This document shows positions 30,926 to 39,906 of a stretch of 64,000 nucleotides of DNA, piece after piece. The first letter of the stretch is position 1; each line of letters starts with the position of its first letter. Location of the stretch: contig NZ_AUGW01000008.1 of assembly GCF_000422865.1 (NCBI RefSeq), positions 124,001 through 188,000 on the forward strand, in the 5' to 3' direction. Made by a program: the position numbers and the translations under genes. This DNA comes from Oceanospirillum maris DSM 6286. GTDB lineage: Bacteria; Pseudomonadota; Gammaproteobacteria; Pseudomonadales; Halomonadaceae. Below the pieces are notes generated by a model. It saw nothing but the letters and a program-made list of their open reading frames with translations. It searched no databases and was not told where the DNA came from.

Positions 30926-31306
30926 ATGAATACGGAGCACTTTAAAATAGCGGTTATTGGTGCAGGTCATGCAGGTATTGAGCTGCTGCAGAAGCTTTTT
31001 GAAGCGGACTTTATTGATATCGTTGGTGTGGCTGATACCAATGATAACGCCCCTGGTATGTTATTAGCGCGGGAAAATAAGGTGTTAACGACAACGGATA
31101 TGAATAGTCTGTTAGTTGAAAGTACAAACATCGACATTATTATTGATGTTACCGGCGTTAAGGCTGTACGTGATGCTTTACGTACACATATGCAAGAAAG
31201 CGGCAACTATCACACGGTGATTATGCATGAGCGGATCTCTGCTTTGCTGTTGTCATTATTTAGCGGTGAAATGATTGCAACTAAAGCCAGTGATGATTTT
31301 TACTAG
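30926..31306 (+). CDS. Small Rossmann-fold, putative NAD(P)-binding protein
   Basis: The 126-aa product opens with a dinucleotide-binding loop (IAVIGAGHAGIELLQ), then an acidic strand end (DIVGVADTND) and APGMLLARENKVLTTTD. A third strand (IDIIIDVTGVKAVRDAL) precedes VIMHERISALLLSLF. This is one Rossmann domain without the catalytic half found in oxidoreductases. I recall similar segments fused in front of sensor kinases in some deltaproteobacteria, which suggests a sensory or regulatory role, but no function is established. AAGGAAA precedes the start. Confidence 0.75.
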   Translation: MNTEHFKIAVIGAGHAGIELLQKLFEADFIDIVGVADTNDNAPGMLLARENKVLTTTDMNSLLVESTNIDIIIDVTGVKAVRDALRTHMQESGNYHTVIMHERISALLLSLFSGEMIATKASDDFY

Positions 31307-31354
31307 GTTTGTTGTTTTAGCTGAATGCCGCTAGTTGAACATTGTTAATTGAAT

Positions 31355-31410
31355 GGCGTCGTAAAAAGACGCCGATGAAATAAGGCTCCCTAGGGAGCCT
31401 TATTTCATCG
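31355..31410. terminator. Paired hairpins between convergent genes, including a perfect 38-nt palindrome
   Basis: GGCGTC/GACGCC (31355-31373) is followed immediately by a perfect palindrome at 31373-31410 (arms of 18 bp around TA, core AGGCTCCC/GGGAGCCT). Being symmetric, the second hairpin can end transcription from both sides; TTATTTC supplies a weak T-tract. Confidence 0.8.
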
Positions 31411-31434
31411 AGTACGCTAAAGATACTACTGCTG

Positions 31435-32613
31435 TTAACGCTCAATCAGCATTGCAATGCCTTGTCCACCGCCGATGCAGAGGCTGGCTACAGCATATTT
31501 TCCTTGAACCCTTTCCAGCTCATAAATCGCTTTCACTGTGATCACAGCACCTGTGGCACCTACGGGATGACCTAAAGAAATTCCACTGCCATTAGGGTTT
31601 ACTTTGTCTTCTGGTAGGCCTAAATCTTTCGCTACGGCCAAAGCTTGAGCTGCGAATGCTTCATTGACTTCCCAAACGTCGATATCGTTAACGCTTAAAT
31701 TGTGCTTTTCAAGTAGTTGTCGTATTGCTGGTACTGGCCCGATACCCATATATTTAGGCTCAACGGCGGCAAAGCTATAGCCAACCAATTTTGCCATAGG
31801 CGTTAGGCCTAGTTTTTCAGCTTCAGACTCAGACATCATCGTAACAGCGGCGGCGGCATCGTTTAGACCGGATGCGTTACCTGCCGTGACCGACCCTTCT
31901 TTTTGAAAGGCTGGGCGTAACTTCGTCATATCTTCAACGGTGCAGTTATGACGGATATGCTCATCTACTGAAAACAGGGTACTGCCTTTTCGGCTTTTGA
32001 GTTCAACGGGCATAATCTGATCGTTAAAGTAACCTTTTTCTGTTGCAGCCTGCGCCCGCTGATGACTTAACACGGCAAGGGCATCTTGCTGTTCACGGCT
32101 GACTTGCCACTTTTCAGCAATATTCTCAGCGGTAACGCCCATATGATAGTTTTCCATTGGGCAGGTGAGAGCACCGGTCATGGAATCAATGATTTGGCTA
32201 TCACCCATACGTTGACCAAAGCGAGCGGCAGGCACCCAATATTGAGCGCGGCTCATGGATTCTGCACCACCGGCTACAGCGGCGGAACAAACGCCAAGCT
32301 CAATCTGTTGTGCAGCAGTAATAATAGCCTGCAGACCACTACCGCATAGACGGTTAACGGTCAGTGCTGGGGTGTTTTCAGGTAAGCCGCCTTCAAGTGC
32401 CGCTACTCGGCTGATATACATATCGCGGCGGTCGGTGTGTAGTACATTACCGAATACAACGTGACCGATCTGCTCAGGTTGTAAATTGGCACGAGCAACC
32501 GCTTCACGGGTCACCGATGCAGCTAACGTTGTGGCGGGCACGTCTTTTAGGCTGCCGCCGAAGCCACCAATCGCGGTGCGTACCGCACTAAGAAAAACAA
32601 CACGTTGGGTCAT
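31435..32613 (-). CDS. Thiolase, acetyl-CoA C-acyltransferase family
   Basis: This 392-aa type II thiolase has the acylated Cys in NRLCGSGLQAI, His in VNEAFAAQA and SGISLGHPVGATGA, and the second Cys in CIGGGQG. It either condenses two acetyl-CoA (PHB or acetoacetate route) or cleaves 3-ketoacyl-CoA. BktB/PhaA-like features are visible, but specificity cannot be settled from sequence. It follows an acyl-CoA ligase by 56 bp on the same strand, which favours fatty or carboxylic acid breakdown. ATG 32613 has GGAG upstream; the in-frame TTG at 32625 is rejected. Confidence 0.92.
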   Translation of the reverse strand: MTQRVVFLSAVRTAIGGFGGSLKDVPATTLAASVTREAVARANLQPEQIGHVVFGNVLHTDRRDMYISRVAALEGGLPENTPALTVNRLCGSGLQAIITAAQQIELGVCSAAVAGGAESMSRAQYWVPAARFGQRMGDSQIIDSMTGALTCPMENYHMGVTAENIAEKWQVSREQQDALAVLSHQRAQAATEKGYFNDQIMPVELKSRKGSTLFSVDEHIRHNCTVEDMTKLRPAFQKEGSVTAGNASGLNDAAAAVTMMSESEAEKLGLTPMAKLVGYSFAAVEPKYMGIGPVPAIRQLLEKHNLSVNDIDVWEVNEAFAAQALAVAKDLGLPEDKVNPNGSGISLGHPVGATGAVITVKAIYELERVQGKYAVASLCIGGGQGIAMLIER

Positions 32614-32669
32614 AATTTGCTCCAAAATAGAAAATTAGAGGGCTGTCTGCCCCTGATCATTACGTTTAA

Positions 32670-34313
32670 TTAATGGCTTAGCTGAGCGCGGATCTCTTTT
32701 TTGTTGATCTTGCCAACCGAGGTTTTGGGAATGTCATCTACCATCTGAATCTCATCAGGAATAGCCCATTTAGATAGATGCCCAGATTCAACATACTGTT
32801 GTAGGTGTTGTTGCAAGGTTGCTTGGGTCAGCTCCGGCTGTTTTGGTACGACCATCGCGAAAGGTCTTTCACCCCATTTTTCATCAGGCACGCCTACCAC
32901 GGCGACAGCAGCAACATCGGGGTGTTGGCTAATCAGGTTTTCCAGCTCGATGGAGGAAAGCCATTCACCGCCGGTTTTAATGACATCTTTAATACGGTCT
33001 TTAATTTCAACAAAGCCATTCTCATGGATGCTGGCAACGTCACCGGTGTGAAGGCGACCGCCCTGCCATAGTTCTTCCTGCTTTTGATCTTCTTTAAAGT
33101 AGCCTTGAGTTAACCAGGGTGCCTGTACCGTTATCTCTCCTACCGCTCGGCCATCATGTACCGCCAGGCTTCCATCGGGTTCGCTAATTGTCAGATCCAC
33201 AAAGTTAACGGGAACCCCTGTTAAGGTGCGGTACTTCAACTGTTGCGCCATAGGTAATGAACGCTGTTCTTTATTGAGGTGCGTTACTGTCAGTAAAGGA
33301 CAGGTTTCTGACATGCCGTAAGCGGAGTAAATATCGGCACCTTTATCGATTGCCGCTTGAGCTAAACCTTGGGGTAAAGCGCTACCGCCAATTAGAATCT
33401 TCCAGTTATCCAAGCGGGTTTTCTGGCCGGTCTCGCAGGCTAACAGCATCTGTAAAATAGTAGGTACGCAGTGGGAAACAGTGACTTTGTGGTCACGGAT
33501 CAGGCGGACCAGCAGATCTGGCTCATAGCGCCCTGGATAGATTTGAGTACAGTTCAGCATCACGGCAACGTAGGGTACGCCCCAGGCGTGTACGTGGAAC
33601 ATTGGAGTGATCGGCATATAAACAGAGTCGGAGCGCAGCAGAGGTAAGCCTTCATAGCTGCCCAGCGTTGTTGCCATATTCATGGTGTGTAGCACCAGTT
33701 GCCGGTGGCTGAAGTAAACCCCTTTAGGATTGCCGGTGGTGCCGGTGGTGTAGAAGGTTGTGGCGATGCTGTTCTCATCGAAGTCTGGGAACTCACAAAT
33801 CGGCTCCTGGGTGCGTAGCAGAGCTTCGTACTCACCGATAAAATCGATCTCTCCAACGGTTTCGCTATTGCTGGTATCGGTTAGTCGAATATAGCCGTCA
33901 ACGGTGGTTAAATGATCCTGAATCTGTTGTACAAGAGGGATAAAATCATCATGGGCGAGTACCAGCTTATCTTCCGCATGGTTCATGGTGTAGGCAATCT
34001 GCTCTGGGGACAGGCGGATATTAACGTGGTGTAGCACGGCTCCCAACATAGGGATGGCAAAGTAGCACTCTAAATAGCGATGACTATCCCAGTCCATTAC
34101 GGCAACCGTGTCCCCTGCCTCAACGCCTGCAGCTTTTAACGTGTTGGCAAGCTGCTGTACGCGCTGACGAAATTCATCGTAGCTGAATTCAGCTTCGCCT
34201 CGGTAGCTGATTTTATTGTCTGGCTCAAAGCGACCAGCAGAAGCAAAAATCTGTTTGATCAGTAGTGGATAGTTTTTGGCGGCTTTTGCACTTGGCAGAA
34301 TTTTGGTTGGCAT
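32670..34313 (-). CDS. AMP-forming fatty acyl-CoA ligase
   Basis: This is a 547-aa ANL-superfamily enzyme. The P-loop is [14 protein letters not shown], the A5 region is [13 protein letters not shown], and A8 includes [20 protein letters not shown]. The catalytic lysine is near the C terminus ([11 protein letters not shown]). It resembles the AlkK-type medium/long-chain ligases. It activates acids to acyl-CoA that the downstream thiolase could cleave. A GGAG ribosome site supports ATG 34313. The divergent AraC-type gene is the likely regulator. Confidence 0.9.
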   Translation of the reverse strand: MPTKILPSAKAAKNYPLLIKQIFASAGRFEPDNKISYRGEAEFSYDEFRQRVQQLANTLKAAGVEAGDTVAVMDWDSHRYLECYFAIPMLGAVLHHVNIRLSPEQIAYTMNHAEDKLVLAHDDFIPLVQQIQDHLTTVDGYIRLTDTSNSETVGEIDFIGEYEALLRTQEPICEFPDFDENSIATTFYTTGTTGNPKGVYFSHRQLVLHTMNMATTLGSYEGLPLLRSDSVYMPITPMFHVHAWGVPYVAVMLNCTQIYPGRYEPDLLVRLIRDHKVTVSHCVPTILQMLLACETGQKTRLDNWKILIGGSALPQGLAQAAIDKGADIYSAYGMSETCPLLTVTHLNKEQRSLPMAQQLKYRTLTGVPVNFVDLTISEPDGSLAVHDGRAVGEITVQAPWLTQGYFKEDQKQEELWQGGRLHTGDVASIHENGFVEIKDRIKDVIKTGGEWLSSIELENLISQHPDVAAVAVVGVPDEKWGERPFAMVVPKQPELTQATLQQHLQQYVESGHLSKWAIPDEIQMVDDIPKTSVGKINKKEIRAQLSH

Positions 34314-34575
34314 GTTCAATCTCCATTGTTTTTGTTATGTCGTCGCGCGTTTTATGGTCTTTTTTAAATAAAGCCTTGAGCATCGATTCTTGAGCGAAAA
34401 GGGTGTGCGTAACAAGTGCTTGTCACCTATAGATAATTAAATGGCGTGAAATGATAAATATATAAACTTATTACTCGATAGCGGCTTAACTTAAATAGCC
34501 ACTTGATTTAAATAGCGGCTTAAAATGTACGTCTTTAATTGATCTGATCATTTTCTGAGCTAGAGGTATTCAGCC

Positions 34576-35664
34576 ATGTCGGTGTCATATTTTCATCAGG
34601 TTAGCGTTATTGGCAGTTGGCCTTTAGTGATTAGCCGAGCGCTGGATTATTACTCTATTGATGGCGGTTCTTTATTAGCGCGAGTGGGTATTGATCAAAC
34701 ACAGGTTAATCTGCCGGAAACTCGATATTCGTTCATGGTGTTAGAGCGCCTTTGGCGATTGGCTCGAAATTTATCCGGGGACGAGGCCGTAGGTCTAACG
34801 GTCGCACGCTTTGTGAGGCCAACCTCTTGGCATGCGTTAGGCTTTGCTATTTGGGCCAGTGACACACTGATGGATTGCTTTGGGCGCTTGGCTCAGAACT
34901 TAAGAATGTTTGCTAATTATGCTGGAATGACGGTTATCCCTTTGGGGGCAGAGGTAGAGATTAGCCTGCGTTTAAAAAAAGGACTCGGTCGTGAACAGCT
35001 ACCACCAGAAGAGATGGATGCGTTTGTTGGTACTTGTGTTTTAACTGCACGGCATATTTATCGCCCAGGTTTTTCACCGAAACTCGTCTGGCTGAGTCGC
35101 CCGCAGCCGTTAGATCCAACACCGTGGCAACGCTTGTTTAAATGTCCGGTTTTTTTCAATGCTGCTTACGATAAGATCGTTTTTGATGCCAAGGCGATGT
35201 ATCAGCCGTTGTTAACCGCAAGCCCAGAACTGGCAGAGCAAAACGATGCTTTGGTGGCTGAGTATCTGGCGCGCTTAGATCGTAGTGATTTACTCACTCG
35301 CTTGGAATCTTTGCTGCTTAACCATTTACCCTTAGGCCATCTTTCCTTGAATGATATTGCTGCTCATCTTAATTTGAGTCAGAGAACTTTTCAGCGACGA
35401 TTGCAGGAGAAAGGCTTAAGTTATCAACAGGTGTTGGATGAGTTGCGTCAGAAGCAGGCGCTACACTGGGTACAATTAGATTATTTGAGTATGGGAGAGA
35501 TTAGCTATCGGCTGGGCTTTAACCATCCTGCAAACTTTAGCCGTGCTTTTAAGCGTTGGTTTGATGAGTCGCCCCAAGAGCTTCGGCGTCAACTCTCTGT
35601 GCATGAGATTGTGGTAAAGGATGCCGGTAACGGTGGTGGTAAAAATGATGTGATTGTGGAGTAA
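34576..35664 (+). CDS. AraC-family regulator, OruR/ArgR-like with PF12625-type N domain
   Basis: The 362-aa protein has an N-terminal region typical of the arabinose-binding-like domain (SWHALGFAIWASDTLMDCFGRL) and a C-terminal AraC helix-turn-helix pair (LSLNDIAAHLNLSQRTFQRRL and SMGEISYRLGFNHPANFSRAF). It is divergent from the acyl-CoA ligase/thiolase unit across about 260 bp, so control of that unit is likely. The last 20 residues are a low-complexity Gly/Asn tail. Confidence 0.88.
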   Translation: MSVSYFHQVSVIGSWPLVISRALDYYSIDGGSLLARVGIDQTQVNLPETRYSFMVLERLWRLARNLSGDEAVGLTVARFVRPTSWHALGFAIWASDTLMDCFGRLAQNLRMFANYAGMTVIPLGAEVEISLRLKKGLGREQLPPEEMDAFVGTCVLTARHIYRPGFSPKLVWLSRPQPLDPTPWQRLFKCPVFFNAAYDKIVFDAKAMYQPLLTASPELAEQNDALVAEYLARLDRSDLLTRLESLLLNHLPLGHLSLNDIAAHLNLSQRTFQRRLQEKGLSYQQVLDELRQKQALHWVQLDYLSMGEISYRLGFNHPANFSRAFKRWFDESPQELRRQLSVHEIVVKDAGNGGGKNDVIVE

Positions 35665-35732
35665 ACCCGCCAACCTTTAAATGCTAGCGCTTGGAGGGTT
35701 TACCTCATACTGACCGCATAATTAAACGCGGT

Positions 35733-35796
35733 TAGTACCTTGTCTCATTAGTACCTTGTCTCATTAGTACCTTTTCTCATTAGTACCTTTTCTCAT
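35733..35796. repeat. Four-copy 16-bp tandem repeat ending at the stop codon of a small gene
   Basis: TAGTACCTTGTCTCAT occurs twice (35733, 35749) and TAGTACCTTTTCTCAT twice (35765, 35781), then TAGTAC of a fifth unit lies inside the reading frame. On the minus strand each unit reads through TAATGAG. Confidence 0.93.
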
Positions 35797-36071
35797 TAGT
35801 ACATTGCCTGTTCTTCATCCGTGACTTCTTTTAATAACTCTAAATAAAGGCGATCGGCTTCAGAGAAATCTTCAGGGGCATCAGGGATTTTTACACTGGT
35901 GTTACTGCTGATCTCGTTGGCGATAATGGTCGCAGAATTTTGTTCGCCGTAGTGTTTGCGCGCAATCTCTAGAGACGTTGGGATAATCTCAGGGTCTTGT
36001 AGTAGCTTTTTGATAAACTGACGCAGTTCATTGATAACGCGTGTTTTGTTCATTTCGTTTGCGGTGCTCAT
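35796..36071 (-). CDS. Small protein of unknown function
   Basis: I do not recognise this 91-aa protein. It is acidic, with two predicted helical ends (TRVINELRQFIKKLL and EADRLYLELLKEVTDEEQ) and no membrane segment or cysteine motif. The ATG has a GGAG ribosome site (CTAAGGAGCC). Its stop codon is the boundary of the 16-bp repeat array, so the C terminus may have been reshaped by the repeat. It is isolated by about 115 bp from the CDF gene on the same strand. Confidence 0.7.
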   Translation of the reverse strand: MSTANEMNKTRVINELRQFIKKLLQDPEIIPTSLEIARKHYGEQNSATIIANEISSNTSVKIPDAPEDFSEADRLYLELLKEVTDEEQAMY

Positions 36072-36187
36072 AATGGCTCCTTAGATGCAGTTTGCAACCT
36101 GTAATCTTTTTCGGCTTTCTACAGTTCGCCTATGGCTGAATTATATAAGCTGTGCTCAGGATTAAATAGACGTTTTTTTCTTAAGGA

Positions 36188-37318
36188 TTAAGCGCGTCGC
36201 CATACCCGAAGTTGCCCTAGCCAGGCTTCACCTTCAATTTGCTGCTTTAAAATTGCTTCTGAAACCGTTTTAGGCAGGCTTTCTGCTATATAGAGATCAA
36301 TATCAATACGGTTGTTTAAATAATGAAGCACCAGTTGATTAGAGTGAAAATCAATCGGCAGGGCGCGCCAGCAATATTGTAAACGTTGAATGATATCTTC
36401 CCGTAACGGTAGCAGGTCTTCAAGTGGTGGCAGGCTTTTATCTGAGTCGTCTTCGGCATCAATATGTACTGTAATATCTTCTACGTCTGAGTGCTTATCT
36501 CTGATAATTTGCTCAACTTGAACACCAATTTGATGCCCCTCTGACACACTAATACGCGGGTTAACTTCAACATGGATATCTAAAAAAACCTGAGACCCCA
36601 TTCTACGCGTACGTAAACTGTGTATTGATCTGACGCTATCAAGGCTCTTAGCCTGCTCTAGCATGTCATGGGTTTCTTTTTCAGGTAGTGCCGTGTCGAC
36701 TAACTCTTTCATACTGTCACTGACCAGTTTCCAGCCAATATGGGCCACCATAAGACCGACAATTAAAGCCGCAATTTGGTCAAGCCATTGAACGCCTGAC
36801 ATCGTGCCTGCTATGCCTATAAAAACGACAATAGAAGACAAGGCATCACTGCGGCTGTGCCATGCATTTGCAACCAGTAACTTCGATTTTATTTTATGGG
36901 CGACCCGCATGGTGTAGTGATAAATCCACTCCTTGCCCAGAATAGATAATGCCGCAACTACAAGTGCTGGCCAGCCGGGTACTGCAAGGTTTTCTGCTTC
37001 CCATAAACGGATTAAGCTGTCGTAGGATATGGCTCCAGCCACTGCAATTAATAAGCTACCTAAAACCAGCGTACCCATGGTTTCATAACGGGCATGGCCG
37101 TATGGATGCTCTTGGTCGGGTTTTTGGCGACCATAGTGGGTGACAACAATAACAAGCGCATCGGTGAGTAGATCAGATAAAGAATGTATGCCATCTGCAA
37201 TGAGTGCGTGGGAGTTACTGAGCCAGCCAACGATAATTTTGGCCACACCTAGAACCGTATCAAGCACAGCCCCAATAAGGGTTACTTTATGGGCTTCTTT
37301 TTCTTGATCTTGCAGCAT
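36188..37318 (-). CDS. Cation diffusion facilitator (CDF) metal transporter
   Basis: This 376-aa protein has about six membrane segments and the paired metal sites of CDF exporters (HALIADGIHSLSDLLTDA and AWHSRSDALSS), followed by the cytoplasmic CDF C domain (DIHVEVNPRISVSEGH). The first site begins with His/Asp as in Zn/Fe exporters such as FieF. After the usual C domain there is an extra ~80-residue part with a second ferredoxin-like look. The metal is unknown; Zn2+ or Fe2+ efflux is the family expectation. Confidence 0.9.
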   Translation of the reverse strand: MLQDQEKEAHKVTLIGAVLDTVLGVAKIIVGWLSNSHALIADGIHSLSDLLTDALVIVVTHYGRQKPDQEHPYGHARYETMGTLVLGSLLIAVAGAISYDSLIRLWEAENLAVPGWPALVVAALSILGKEWIYHYTMRVAHKIKSKLLVANAWHSRSDALSSIVVFIGIAGTMSGVQWLDQIAALIVGLMVAHIGWKLVSDSMKELVDTALPEKETHDMLEQAKSLDSVRSIHSLRTRRMGSQVFLDIHVEVNPRISVSEGHQIGVQVEQIIRDKHSDVEDITVHIDAEDDSDKSLPPLEDLLPLREDIIQRLQYCWRALPIDFHSNQLVLHYLNNRIDIDLYIAESLPKTVSEAILKQQIEGEAWLGQLRVWRRA

Positions 37319-37358
37319 TGAGAGATCCTTTTATTGGGCAAGGCCCATGGTTTTTTAC

Positions 37359-38519
37359 TCAGTCAGGTTTAATCAAGCCGCGGCTATTTAAAATCGGATT
37401 AGCATACATTGTTAATAGATAAGGTCGTAGTGCTTCAGGCACGTTTTCAATACGTTGGTTGAACTTAGCACGCTCCTGATCGGTGATCGTTGGTTTACCA
37501 TCCAAATGATCAAAGCCACCTAAGGCTTCGAGAGCGAGCCAATTAGACGGATAAAAATGGTAGTTGCCCCATATTTGATGATCGATAAGTGCCGCTGCTT
37601 CGTTCGCGTTCTCAAAATCGCCTGAAATCGGTTGAGCAAAATGCACATGAACTCTGCCTTTTTGGCCAGATATGCCTTTCACGATACTATCAATATCTTC
37701 GAACTCACTTTTATTGTAGCTACCATCTGTTGCTAATGCGTTAAGCTCCTGGGCTTTCATTTCATCGCAAGGATCGTACTCATAAGAGATCGTCACTGGC
37801 ACAATATTGAGCTCGTTAATCACGTCCGCAAAGCTCGGGCCTGAGCCTTTTTTCTTGCGACTCATAAAGAACATTTTAACGATAGCGGGATCTGTTATAT
37901 CGATACCGTCTTTGGCTCGACCCTCTTTTTGGGCGATCCAGATTGAGTGTTTCTCTTCTAGTAGCGAGTAATTGATATAGCCTGATAACTGGGTCAGCGT
38001 CTTCATCATCTCTCGCACGCCTTTTGCCGAGCGTTTTACGATAAAGCTCTTATTCAGACGCATAATATCGCTGACGACAGGCTTTTGAAGCAAGTTATCA
38101 CCAATAGCGATACGGACAGTATTACGTCCCGCTTGATACAAGGCATAGTTTACAAAGGCTGGGTCCATCGCAATATCACGGTGGTTGGCAATAAACAGAT
38201 AAGCTTTATTGGTGTTCAGCTCTTCTAAGCCAGAAACCGTAAAACCATCGGTGGAATTGCGGATCAAACGATCCATATAGCTGGCGACTTGGCTTTGGAA
38301 ATCCGCAATTGTTTTGATCGTCGCAAATTGACTTTTTAGCTTGCGGCGAACTAATGGACGCAGTAAAAAACCGAAGCTTTTATTCAGTTGTGGAAAACGA
38401 AACTGGCAGATCGCATTGATCAACTCAGGGTTGTGAATAACCTCTTGCACCACATCGTAAACTTCATGGTCGTAGTAGGGGCGAATCTCTTTAAAACTAT
38501 CGTTTTCCGGTGTGTTCAT
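37359..38519 (-). CDS. PlsC-type acyltransferase
   Basis: The acyltransferase motif NHRDIAMD (HxxxxD) is at about residue 112, and a second block IAQKEGRAKDG resembles the substrate-binding FPEGTRS motif. At 386 aa it is longer than LPA acyltransferase; the N-terminal ~85 residues and the C-terminal region are less familiar. It likely acylates a glycerol-phosphate type lipid at the membrane. No transmembrane helix is obvious. It is 40 bp upstream of the CDF gene. Confidence 0.78.
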   Translation of the reverse strand: MNTPENDSFKEIRPYYDHEVYDVVQEVIHNPELINAICQFRFPQLNKSFGFLLRPLVRRKLKSQFATIKTIADFQSQVASYMDRLIRNSTDGFTVSGLEELNTNKAYLFIANHRDIAMDPAFVNYALYQAGRNTVRIAIGDNLLQKPVVSDIMRLNKSFIVKRSAKGVREMMKTLTQLSGYINYSLLEEKHSIWIAQKEGRAKDGIDITDPAIVKMFFMSRKKKGSGPSFADVINELNIVPVTISYEYDPCDEMKAQELNALATDGSYNKSEFEDIDSIVKGISGQKGRVHVHFAQPISGDFENANEAAALIDHQIWGNYHFYPSNWLALEALGGFDHLDGKPTITDQERAKFNQRIENVPEALRPYLLTMYANPILNSRGLIKPD

Positions 38520-38696
38520 GTTCGATCTGAGTCCATTGAGTAATCAGTTTTAGTGTTTTGAGGCGAATTGAGTATTTTGATCAAAGTTCAGCGCTTCGAG
38601 GTAGATTCAGCGCTCTGAGACGACATGCGTATTCGCTCTTATTAGGCTTCTTTTCCCTTTCTCCCTTTCTCCCTGCTCTTTTATTTAAGGCCGGTT

Positions 38697-39617
38697 TTAG
38701 GCTTGTCCAAGCTGGCTTTGGCCGCCGAGCCATTCTGCTAAGGTGGGAATAAAGCGTTTTAACTCTAAAGACATTAGCGTGAAATCTGTATCCAGTCGTG
38801 TCATTGGGTCTTCGTCTGCATAGCTGTCCTTGGCTTCTTCTAGCAGATCATCACCAAAGCGTAGACGTTTTATTGTCAGGTCATCTTGTAAAATAAACTG
38901 AAGACGTTCTTGCCAGTCAAGTGCCAGTTTAACGACCTGCTTACCGGTTTCCAAATGAGCGAGAATCTCTTCTGCATCCACTTCCTGTTGCTTGCAGCGA
39001 ATAACGCTACCTTCTTCTAAGTCAGAGCGTAGCTCACACTGACCATCAAGCTCTAAACCCTGTGGTCGAGTGTCAGCATTTTGTAACCATTGGGTCATTA
39101 CAATACTAGGGCTTTGCTCGGTATTAAAAGGTACGACGGGGAGTGAGCCGATGGTTTGTCGCAGTAAATCTAAAAATTCGTCGGCTTTTTTGCTGCTAGA
39201 CGCATCGATAACCACCATGTTTTCTGTAGGGGCGATATAGCCCCAGGTAAAGCTTGAGCGAACAAATGCGCGGGGGGTTAGCTCGCTTAGAATATCTTCT
39301 TTGATGGTGAGTTTTTCTTTTCGACCAACATAGCGGTTTTCTTTGGCTTCTAATTCTTCGACGCGTTCTTTTAACGTTTCATTAACAACGGCGGCAGGGA
39401 TCACTTTTTCCTGACGGCGCAGGCATAACAAAATTGCACCACCACTAATATGGCATAACTGACTTGCTGTTGGTGCTGGCAAGCTCCAGCCCAAGCGATA
39501 GGTCTCTATACTTTTGCAGGGCTCAAACTTGAATGCTTCTAGTTGAGATTCTAGCTGGCCTGCATCGAGTTCAAGGTCTTTGTTTAATTGAAACAGTTGA
39601 AGATTCTTAAACCACAT
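38697..39617 (-). CDS. rdgC: RdgC, recombination-associated ring DNA-binding protein
   Basis: RdgC forms a dimeric ring on double-stranded DNA and restrains RecA. The N terminus (MWFKNLQLFQLNKDL) and the motif LTPRAFVRSSFTWGYI are family hallmarks, and the 306-aa length matches (Escherichia 303). ATG 39617 has GGAG upstream; the frame extends to 39719 without family support. It is transcribed away from the Pho-box chemoreceptor. Confidence 0.94.
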   Translation of the reverse strand: MWFKNLQLFQLNKDLELDAGQLESQLEAFKFEPCKSIETYRLGWSLPAPTASQLCHISGGAILLCLRRQEKVIPAAVVNETLKERVEELEAKENRYVGRKEKLTIKEDILSELTPRAFVRSSFTWGYIAPTENMVVIDASSSKKADEFLDLLRQTIGSLPVVPFNTEQSPSIVMTQWLQNADTRPQGLELDGQCELRSDLEEGSVIRCKQQEVDAEEILAHLETGKQVVKLALDWQERLQFILQDDLTIKRLRFGDDLLEEAKDSYADEDPMTRLDTDFTLMSLELKRFIPTLAEWLGGQSQLGQA

Positions 39618-39787
39618 ACCGTAAGACTCCATCAATTCGGGGCGCGACATTATCCAACAAAGGTCTTTCATAGGCCAGAGAATACAGGGTTTAATCCGGT
39701 AAATTACAGTTTGTAACAAAATTGTAAAAAAGCGGCAAAAGTGGAAAAGCTTGATGAACGCTATGGTTGAGTTGAATCAATAACTGT

Positions 39788-39830
39788 TGTCATATTTCTG
39801 TCATGCAACTGTCAGAAATATGTCATTTGG
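39788..39830 (+). promoter_or_regulatory. Tandem Pho box (four TGTCA elements at 11-bp spacing)
   Basis: TGTCA occurs at 39788, 39799, 39810 and 39821, each exactly 11 bp apart. The central pair reads CTGTCATGCAACTGTCAG, a near-consensus Pho box, and the outer pair extends it to two abutting 22-bp boxes. The direct repeats are oriented toward the chemoreceptor gene that starts 77 bp downstream. PhoB binding is the expected role. Confidence 0.78.
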
Positions 39831-39906
39831 GTTTGGCAAGGTGTGCGGAAAATACAACACATCGATATTGAAAGCTAAGTAAGAAAATTAGCGAGACAAA
39901 GGCTAA

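Noticed and set aside
35733-35796. CRISPR or attachment-site array
   Set aside because: Direct tandem copies with no spacers and no integrase nearby.
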